A stretch of DNA of 12,088 bases from DASRRB01 sp036732755 (GTDB lineage: Bacteria > Planctomycetota > B15-G4 > SIAN01). How positions within the stretch are numbered: the stretch's first letter is position 1; every line of letters begins with the position of its first letter. Positions 6,371 through 12,088 of the stretch are shown here, piece after piece. The position numbers and the translations under genes were made by a program. The notes beneath the pieces were generated by a model. The model worked only from the letters and a program-made list of their open reading frames with translations. It searched no databases and had not been told where the DNA came from. Location: the NCBI GenBank assembly GCA_036732755.1, contig DAINBU010000137.1, positions 1 through 12,088 of the forward strand, in the 5' to 3' direction.

Positions 6371-9300
6371 TCACTTCCGCGGTGAGAGCTGCAGCTCGAC
6401 CTCGGCCAGGCCGACGCCGCCCTTGCGCTGCGTGCCTCCCTCGGCGTCGAGCACCCGAACGTCGAGGCGGCGGACCACCATCGGCCGCGGCCAGCGCAGG
6501 ACGCCCTTGCGCCCGTCGTCGGGCAGGACGAGTTCGAAAGTCCCACCCTTGCCACCGTCGACCGCCACCTCCACGCGCCGCACGCGCGGCGCGAAATCGG
6601 GCGCGATCTGCTTCACCCAGTCGCCGAGCGGGCTCACCAGTACGGCGTCGGCGCGCACCGGTTTGGCGAGCGCGAGCGCGAGCACCGGCCGCAGGTCGCC
6701 GTCGGCCGAGAGCCAGCCGCGCGACTGGAAGTTGTCGGCGGCGAGATGCGGCGCCCAGCCCGCGTCGCGGAAGCTCGACGCGGTCACGGTCGCGCCGACC
6801 TGCGCGACGAGGTTGCGCGCGGGATCCTGCGCGAAGGAGAGGAGCTCGGGGTCGGGCGCCTCGCGGATGCGCACCGTGAGCGGCGCCGATTCGACCAGCA
6901 CCTCGGCCGGCGGCGCCTCGCCCTCCGCGGCCGGCGGCGGGCGGACGTGCGCGCGCGCGCGCACGACGTAGGTCCCGTTCTTCTCGAAGTTGATCTGAGC
7001 AGGCCAGCGTTCCGCGCGCGAGGCGCCGTCGGGCCGGCCCTCGACGCGCGCGAGCACGCGCTGGTCGGCGAGCGCGACGTCGACCGACTGGCCCGGCCCG
7101 TCGCGGCGGCAGTAGACGGCGACGACGTTCGTGCCGGGGTGGAGCAGCGACGCGAGCGGCGCGTTCGTCGCGACCGGCGAGTACTCGGCGAACTCGTCGT
7201 CGCCCGACCAGGCGCGCGTGCCGTTGATCCAGATCTCGAGGCGCGGCCCCTCGCCCGTGGCGACGGGCGCGTCGGGCGGCGGAGCGGTCCCGTTCGCACC
7301 GATCTGCGGGTCGGCGGGGGGCGGTGGCTCGGGCCGCTCCGGCACGCCGCTCTTCGGGATCTGCTTGAAGTCGGCGTCGGCGCGCGCGAGCCAGATCGCG
7401 TCGAAGAAGGCGACGCCCGCCTTCATCGGCGTGAACGCCATGCCGGTGAGGACGCCGCCGGCGCCGAGCTCCTTCCAGAGGTCGACGGTGACGACCCGCC
7501 AGCCCTTCGGCGCCTCCTTCTCGATCTGCGTCCCGGCCCACCCGACCTCGTTGGGGCCGGAGAAGACGCGCCGCGTGCGGCCGTCGAAGGCGCCGTTGAA
7601 GGCGAGCTGGATCATGATCCCGCCGCCGCCGTCCTTGCGCCACGCGAGGCGGAGGAAGCGGAACTCGCCGGGCTGCGGCCTCTCCGCGATCGGGTAGTTC
7701 CAGCCGCGCAGGTTTGCGGAAAACGACTGCAGCGGCGTGACGGCGAGGCAGCGCCGCCCGTTCGCGGCGTCCTTCTCCTGCACGTTCGCCGTCGACTTCT
7801 CGGGCCGCTCGGTGAGCTGCGCCGCGAAGTCGGGCTCCTCGTCGAAGAGGCAGACGAGCGGCGCCGTCTCGAGCGCGCCCATGCGCACCGGTAGCGCGTT
7901 GCCGCGGTGGACCAGGAGCTGCGGATCGACCAGCGGCGCGTCGTCGAGCTCGAAGCTGCGCCGCAGCCAGAGCTGCTCGCTGCGCCACTCGCTGCGCACG
8001 GCGGTGCCGGCGGAGCCCGGCAGCCCGAACGCGCCCGGCCCGCTGCGCCACTGCGCGGCCTCGGGATCGAAGTCGGGCCGCTCCCAGCCGGCCGTCGGCG
8101 GGTCGGTCGTGAAATGCCAGCGGCCCGCGTCCTCACGCGCCGGCGGCAGGAGCGCGCGGCCCGGCAGGACGTAGTCGACGCTCGCGACGCGCAGCCCCCT
8201 TCCCTGGTCCTCGGGCCACTCGTAGTTCGCCAGCTCGAACGTGCCGAACGACGAAAGCCAGATCGTGAGCGGCGTGTCGCCCGACGCGCGCAGGCTCGCC
8301 GGCACCTTGTCGTTGTCGCCGCCGTAGAGCTTCGGCCCGCGCGTCGCGAGCCCCGACGCCGGCGCGGTCGCTCGTGCGAGGAAGAGGAGCGCGAAGCAGG
8401 TGTGCGACCAGGGGCCGTCGTGACCTTCCCACTGGCCCGTCGCCGCCTGCGCGTGGATCAGGTACTTGGCGCCCTCGCGGTACCAGTCGTGCCCCTCGAA
8501 CTCGGTGACGCCGCACAGCCCGCCGACGCGCTCGACCGAGTAGAGCCAGTAGATGGTCCATTCCGGGCCGGAGAGCGGGTTGCCGGTCGCGAGGAAGTGC
8601 TTGCCGATCCAGGTGATGCCGCGCTTGTAGGCGGTCGTGTAGGCGGCGGGCGGCTTGCTGACGCGCTCGAGCTGCTCGACGCAGATGCGCAGCACGCCGA
8701 CGCCGGCCGCGGTCATCGAGCCGTAGACGTTGCTGCGCGGCCCGTAGCCGAAGCCGGCCGGCTCGTAGGCGCCGGTCACCGCCGGCTGATGGGTCAGCAC
8801 CTCGTCGGCGAGCTTCGTCCAGACCTCGGCCGGGATCCGGACGCCGCGCTGCGCCGCCGCGCGCAGCCCCATCGCCGCGTACTGCGTGTTCGAGAGGTCG
8901 GGGCCGCCCGACGGGTAGCTCCAGCCGCCGACCTGCCAGGCGAGGAGGCGCGCGACGATCTCCTCCATCCTCGCGTTCTGCCGTTCGTCCTCGAGGGCGC
9001 CGCGCGCCATGAGCTCGAGCCCCGCCTCGTAGGTCCGGTTGGGGAGCTGCGCGTCCATGAACGCGAAGGCGCGCAGCACCGCCGGGTGGTCCTTGCGCAG
9101 GCCCGCCTTGACGAGCGAGTAGGCGGCCAGCGCCGTGAAGCCGTGGCGATACTCGGGCTGCTTGTAGGCGAAGCTCCCGTCGAGGAGCTGGCGGTCGAGC
9201 AGCCAGCCGATGGCGGCCTCCATCGCGCCGGGGATGCGCCCCGCGATCTCGCCGAAGCCGCCGTCGCTCGCCGCCGCGCGGATCGGCAGCGGCGAGGTCA

Positions 9301-9907
9301 AGCCGCTCACGCGGAAGCGGCCGAGCGCGTGCTGCCCGCCGAACTGGAAGTCGAGCGTGAGCGTCGCCTTCACGCCGCCGTCGAAGCCGAGCGGCCGCGC
9401 GAGCTGCGCCACCCACTCGTGGGCCTTCCCGACGTTCGGGAAGATCGCCCAGCCCGTGCCCGGCACGGCGTCGATCGCCATCGTCGCGCCCCAGCCGACC
9501 TGCTCGACGTCGGCGCTCGGATGGTCGAGCGCGACCGGCTTGAAGCCGTCGCTGTTGCGCGGCGCGGCGACGAGCTTCACCTCGTTCAGGACGAAGTTGC
9601 CGCCCTTGGTGCGGCCCGGCCCGTTCGACGGCAGCGACGGATCGGGCAGCGCCTCGATGCGCAGCCCGTTCCAGCCGTTGCGCTCGAGCGAGAACTCGAG
9701 CGTGAAGGTGTCCTTCTCGGGATTCGCGCCCGAGACGACGAACGAGCCGTCGTCCTGCGCCGTGAAGGTCGCGCCGCCCGCCGAAGCGAGCCGGACCGGC
9801 GTCCACGTCTCCCACGCCGGGGCCGAGGGCGCCTGCGCGACCGCGCCCGGCGCCGCGGCGGCGGAGAGCGTCGGGACGAGGGCGAGAGCTCGCGCGAGGC
9901 GGTGCAC
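6371..9907 (-). CDS. Large secreted multidomain protein: PSD1-type beta domain, prenyltransferase-like alpha/alpha barrel, jelly rolls, discoidin-like C-terminus
   Basis: This 1178-residue protein has an export signal (1-24, AVA then Q). Domains in order: a beta domain at about 33-202 (AIDAVPGTGWAI, FQFGGQHALGRFR) like that of PSD1/DUF1553 planctomycete proteins; a terpenoid-cyclase/prenyltransferase-type alpha/alpha barrel at about 226-515 with QW-like repeats (QLLDGSF 240-246, QVGGW 325-329, QAATGQW 487-493) and SNTQYAAMGL; a jelly roll split in two (596-670 and 886-950) by another beta domain (671-848, SFSANLRGWNYP, FFDAIWLAR); a Pro-rich linker (851-887); and an F5/8C (discoidin)-like domain at about 1033-1174. 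I see no DxDD in the barrel, so a squalene-hopene cyclase activity is not supported. Binding of polysaccharide or surface partners is a guess. I chose the GTG at 9907, which gives a clean signal peptide 7 nt after the DUF1552 stop; a possible AAGGGA lies 12 nt upstream, rather far. The frame is open back to 10057, but those 50 residues are Ala/Ser/Arg shadow. Confidence 0.85.
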   Translation of the reverse strand: MHRLARALALVPTLSAAAAPGAVAQAPSAPAWETWTPVRLASAGGATFTAQDDGSFVVSGANPEKDTFTLEFSLERNGWNGLRIEALPDPSLPSNGPGRTKGGNFVLNEVKLVAAPRNSDGFKPVALDHPSADVEQVGWGATMAIDAVPGTGWAIFPNVGKAHEWVAQLARPLGFDGGVKATLTLDFQFGGQHALGRFRVSGLTSPLPIRAAASDGGFGEIAGRIPGAMEAAIGWLLDRQLLDGSFAYKQPEYRHGFTALAAYSLVKAGLRKDHPAVLRAFAFMDAQLPNRTYEAGLELMARGALEDERQNARMEEIVARLLAWQVGGWSYPSGGPDLSNTQYAAMGLRAAAQRGVRIPAEVWTKLADEVLTHQPAVTGAYEPAGFGYGPRSNVYGSMTAAGVGVLRICVEQLERVSKPPAAYTTAYKRGITWIGKHFLATGNPLSGPEWTIYWLYSVERVGGLCGVTEFEGHDWYREGAKYLIHAQAATGQWEGHDGPWSHTCFALLFLARATAPASGLATRGPKLYGGDNDKVPASLRASGDTPLTIWLSSFGTFELANYEWPEDQGRGLRVASVDYVLPGRALLPPAREDAGRWHFTTDPPTAGWERPDFDPEAAQWRSGPGAFGLPGSAGTAVRSEWRSEQLWLRRSFELDDAPLVDPQLLVHRGNALPVRMGALETAPLVCLFDEEPDFAAQLTERPEKSTANVQEKDAANGRRCLAVTPLQSFSANLRGWNYPIAERPQPGEFRFLRLAWRKDGGGGIMIQLAFNGAFDGRTRRVFSGPNEVGWAGTQIEKEAPKGWRVVTVDLWKELGAGGVLTGMAFTPMKAGVAFFDAIWLARADADFKQIPKSGVPERPEPPPPADPQIGANGTAPPPDAPVATGEGPRLEIWINGTRAWSGDDEFAEYSPVATNAPLASLLHPGTNVVAVYCRRDGPGQSVDVALADQRVLARVEGRPDGASRAERWPAQINFEKNGTYVVRARAHVRPPPAAEGEAPPAEVLVESAPLTVRIREAPDPELLSFAQDPARNLVAQVGATVTASSFRDAGWAPHLAADNFQSRGWLSADGDLRPVLALALAKPVRADAVLVSPLGDWVKQIAPDFAPRVRRVEVAVDGGKGGTFELVLPDDGRKGVLRWPRPMVVRRLDVRVLDAEGGTQRKGGVGLAEVELQLSPRK

Positions 9908-9914
9908 GACCGCG

Positions 9915-11264
9915 TCAGATCCCTTCGAGCCGGCCGGTGCTGTCGCCGAAGCTCGCGCGGCGGACGCCGCCGCATTCGAGCAGCGCGAGGAAGAGGTTGC
10001 AGAGCGGCGGGTCGCCGTCGAAGCGCACGTGGCGTCCGGTCGCGAGACCGCCGCCACCCGCGACCGCGATCGGGAGGTGGTCGTGGTTGTGCGCGTTGCC
10101 GTCGGAGATGCCGCAGCCGTAGGTCACGAGCGCGTGGTCCAGCAGGGAGCCGTCGCCGTCGCTCGCCGCCGCCAGCTTCCCGAGCAGGTAGGCGAGCTGC
10201 TCGACGTGGAAGCGGTTGATCTTGGCGAGCTTCTCCAGCTTGCCGGGATCGCCGCCGTGGTGCGAGGTCTCGTGGTGGCCGTCGGGCACGCCCAGGAACG
10301 GGAAGCTCCGGTTGCTGCCGTCGTTCGCGAACATGAACGACGCCACGCGGGTCAGGTCGGCCTGCCAGGCGGCCACCAGCAGGTCGGAGAGCAGGCGCAG
10401 GTGGTCGCCGAGGTCGCGTGGGACCCCGGCGGCGGGGCGCGCGAGCGGCGGCGCGACCGGGCCGGCCGCCTCGCTCTTCTCGATCTCGCGCTCGAGCGCG
10501 CGCACCGACTCGAGGTACTCGTCGACCTTGCGCCGGTCGGTCGCGCCGAGCCGCGCGCGCAGCCGCTGCGCGTCGTCGCCCGCCGCGTCGAGGATGCTCT
10601 TGCGCAGTGCGAGCCGCCGCGCGCGCTCCTCCGGCGTCGCGTCGTCGGAGCCGAACAGCCGCTCGAAGACGAGGCGCGGGTCGACTTCCTTCAGGACCGG
10701 CGTCGACGGCGACTTCCACGACACGTTGCACGAGTAGGCGCACGAGTAGCCCGAGTCGCAGTTGCCCGAGGTGAGCGCCGGCTCGGTCCCGAGCTCGAGC
10801 GACGGGAGGCGCGTCTCGGCGCCGAGGCGCTCGGCGAGCAGCTGGTCGACCGAGACGCCGTTCTTGAGGTTCGCCCCCTCGGTCTTGCGCGCCTGCACGC
10901 CGGTCAGGAAGCACGCCGCCGCGCGCGCGTGGTCGCCCGGCCCGTTGCCGTTCGCGTTGGCGTGGCGGTGGGCGAGGCCGGTGAGGACGAGGAGCTGGCT
11001 CTTCCACGGCGCGAGCGGCTCGAGCAACGGCGGCAGCTCGAACGCCTCGCCCTCCGCGGCCGGCGTCCAGAGGTCCATGCGCTTGCCGTTCGGCGCGAAC
11101 AGGAACGCGAAGCGGCGCGGCGCGGGGTCGGGCGCGGAGAGATTCCCGCGCGCGAACGCGGCGCGCGGCAGCATCGCCTCGAGCCACGGCAGCGCGAGCG
11201 CCGTCCCGGCGCCGCGCAGGAAGGTCCGCCGCGAGAGCGGCGCGCGCAGATGGAAGCTCGCCAT
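9915..11264 (-). CDS. DUF1552 family protein with Tat signal
   Basis: The 449-residue protein is a complete DUF1552 member. The N-terminus carries a twin-arginine signal (SRRTFLRG at 11-18, then a hydrophobic stretch with ALALPWLEAMLP), so it is probably folded before export. Family landmarks are GKRMDLWTP, GDHARAAACFLTG, a Cys-rich CDSGYSCAYSCNVSWKSP, the SDGNAHNHDHLPIAVAGGG stretch with its Asn/His cluster, and the C-terminal SFGDSTGRLEGI. The fold is thought to be related to alkaline-phosphatase/sulfatase-like DUF1501 proteins, but no reaction is known. DUF1552 genes nearly always sit beside a DUF1592/DUF1588/DUF1585 gene, as here, and the two probably work together outside the cytoplasm. 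The ATG at 11264 has GGAGG at 6 nt spacing, located within the last codons of the upstream gene, whose stop is 2 nt away, so translation is probably coupled. Confidence 0.93.
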   Translation of the reverse strand: MASFHLRAPLSRRTFLRGAGTALALPWLEAMLPRAAFARGNLSAPDPAPRRFAFLFAPNGKRMDLWTPAAEGEAFELPPLLEPLAPWKSQLLVLTGLAHRHANANGNGPGDHARAAACFLTGVQARKTEGANLKNGVSVDQLLAERLGAETRLPSLELGTEPALTSGNCDSGYSCAYSCNVSWKSPSTPVLKEVDPRLVFERLFGSDDATPEERARRLALRKSILDAAGDDAQRLRARLGATDRRKVDEYLESVRALEREIEKSEAAGPVAPPLARPAAGVPRDLGDHLRLLSDLLVAAWQADLTRVASFMFANDGSNRSFPFLGVPDGHHETSHHGGDPGKLEKLAKINRFHVEQLAYLLGKLAAASDGDGSLLDHALVTYGCGISDGNAHNHDHLPIAVAGGGGLATGRHVRFDGDPPLCNLFLALLECGGVRRASFGDSTGRLEGI

Positions 11265-11266
11265 CG

Positions 11267-12088
11267 TCAGCCTCCGCTCACGGCCGGCGTCGGCGACTCG
11301 CCGCGGCGGCGGCGGAAGGCGTCGAGCTGCACGAGCCCCAAGACCAGCTCTTCGAACGTCGGGCTGCGCCCGCCGAACGACTCGGCCAGCAGCGTGATCG
11401 CGCGCAGGTCGTCGTCGCTCGGCCCGCGCCCGACCGCGTAGGTGAAGAGGTGCTGCGCGAGGCAGCGCTCGAAGCGGTCGTCGGAGAGGACGATCCGCTT
11501 CAGGCCGGCCGGCCCGGCGAGCGCGCGCCCGTCGGGGAGAACCGAGGCGTCGTCGATCGCGTGCGCGCCGTCGCGCTCGCGCCAGGCGCCGGTCGGCCCG
11601 AAGCGCTCGAGCGCGAAGCCGAGCGCGTCCATCTTCTCGTGGCAGACGGCGCAGGCGGGGTCCTTCCTGTGGGCGGCGAGGCGCTCCTGCATGCTCTTCT
11701 GGGCGGCGACGTGCGGCGACTCGTCGAGCGCGCCGACGCCGGGCGGCGGCGGGGGCGTCGGCGCGCCGAGGATGCGCTCGAGCAGGAACTTGCCGCGCTT
11801 CACCGGCGACGTGCGCGTCGGGTTGCTCGTGAGCGTGAGGAGGCTCGCCTGCGTGAGGACGCCGCCGCGCGTCGCGTCGCGCAGGCGCACGCGGCGCATG
11901 CGATCCCCGCCGACGCCCTCGATCCCGTAGTGGCGCGCGAGCCGTTCATTGAGGAAGGTGAAGTCGGCGTCGATCAGCTCGCGCAGCGGCCGGCCCTCGC
12001 GGAAGACGGCGTCGACGAAGAGCTCGGTCTCGAGCCGCATCGTCTCGCGCAGCCCCTCGTCGAAGTCGGAGAAGAGCGCTTCGTCGGA
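11267..12088 (-). CDS. DUF1592/DUF1588/DUF1585 c-type haem protein, C-terminal part (5' end beyond window)
   Basis: About 273 residues are visible and the frame is open to the window edge, so the start is missing. Full-length relatives are roughly 700-900 residues. The visible part starts in DUF1592 (FDEGLRETMRLETELF, DADFTFLNERLARHYGI). It continues through DUF1588 (GVLTQASLLTLTSNPTRTSPVKRGKFLLE written in pieces: GVLTQASLLTL, TSNPTRTSPVKRGK, ILGAPTPPPPPGV), which holds one c-type haem site CAVCH and the following MDALGFALERFGPTGAWR stretch. It ends in DUF1585 (QHLFTYAVGRGPSDDDLRAI, LVLGLVQLDAFRRRRGE). These exported proteins of planctomycetes and relatives are treated as cytochrome-like, with no known reaction. 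It is the first visible gene of the cluster, 2 nt ahead of the DUF1552 gene. Any N-terminal PSCyt-type haem domain (DUF1587/DUF1595 region) would lie outside the window. Confidence 0.93.
   Translation of the reverse strand, partial: SDEALFSDFDEGLRETMRLETELFVDAVFREGRPLRELIDADFTFLNERLARHYGIEGVGGDRMRRVRLRDATRGGVLTQASLLTLTSNPTRTSPVKRGKFLLERILGAPTPPPPPGVGALDESPHVAAQKSMQERLAAHRKDPACAVCHEKMDALGFALERFGPTGAWRERDGAHAIDDASVLPDGRALAGPAGLKRIVLSDDRFERCLAQHLFTYAVGRGPSDDDLRAITLLAESFGGRSPTFEELVLGLVQLDAFRRRRGESPTPAVSGG
11271..11275 (-). promoter_or_regulatory. Ribosome binding site (GGAGG) of the DUF1552 gene
   Basis: GGAGG on the minus strand lies 6 nt before the ATG at 11264 and inside the final Gly-Gly codons of the upstream reading frame (GGA GGC TGA). 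This arrangement suggests translational coupling. Confidence 0.8.
11639..11653 (-). other. c-type haem attachment site (CAVCH)
   Basis: These codons encode Cys-Ala-Val-Cys-His within the DUF1588 domain. CxxCH binds haem covalently through both cysteines, with His as axial ligand, which needs a maturation system such as the ResB/CcsA pair encoded further along the same strand. Confidence 0.85.

Noticed and set aside
6947..6962. Alternating GC dinucleotide run
   Set aside because: Short and inside the coding region (ARAHVR residues); explained by codon use in GC-rich DNA.
6371..9907. Annotation as a squalene-hopene cyclase
   Set aside because: The fold resemblance is real, but no DxDD motif is seen, and the export signal and added beta domains argue against hopanoid synthesis.
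9908..10057. A 50-residue upstream extension of the 1178-residue protein
   Set aside because: It overlaps the 3' end of the DUF1552 gene, is Ala/Ser/Arg-rich, and would bury the signal peptide.
7907..11441. Plus-strand open frames of 770 and 743 residues opposite the barrel and DUF1552 genes
   Set aside because: They mirror well-supported minus-strand genes and have shadow-like composition with no recognisable domain.

Overview
The window looks like a fragment of a very GC-rich chromosome, most likely from a planctomycete or a close relative. The main evidence is a set of protein families that are abundant in Planctomycetota: a DUF1592/DUF1588/DUF1585 c-type haem protein, its DUF1552 partner, a secreted prenyltransferase-like barrel protein built from planctomycete-type beta domains, and a ResB/CcsA (System II) cytochrome c maturation pair. 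DUF1552 and DUF1592 proteins also occur in Verrucomicrobiota, Acidobacteriota and Myxococcota, so the phylum assignment is an inference. All seven recognised genes lie on the minus strand. I see no mobile element, CRISPR array, tRNA or rRNA.

Reading in the direction of transcription (high to low coordinates), the first block is a tight three-gene unit: the 3' part of a DUF1592/1588/1585 protein with a CAVCH haem site (cut by the window edge at 12088), a complete Tat-type DUF1552 protein (9915-11264), and a 1178-residue secreted multidomain protein (6371-9907). Gaps are 2 and 7 nt. After a 111-nt gap comes a second unit: a secreted, probably lipid-anchored protein with three copies of an NVNRWR-containing domain (4643-6259), a ResB-like protein (3319-4635) and a CcsA/ResC-like haem-handling protein with a large N-terminal extension (1232-3301). 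Gaps are 7 and 17 nt. A 594-nt gene-free stretch follows, then a small glycine-rich RRM RNA-binding protein (203-637) and a GC-rich tail with two strong hairpins.

The two operons fit together functionally. The first makes at least one exported protein needing covalent haem; the second encodes membrane machinery that delivers haem and ligates it to apocytochromes c outside the cytoplasmic membrane. The most interesting points are the triple-repeat protein, which carries one Cys at the same place in each repeat and sits first in a cytochrome c maturation operon; the nested-domain architecture of the 1178-residue protein; and two hairpins behind the RRM gene whose single imperfect pair is a G-U wobble only in the RNA sense of that gene.
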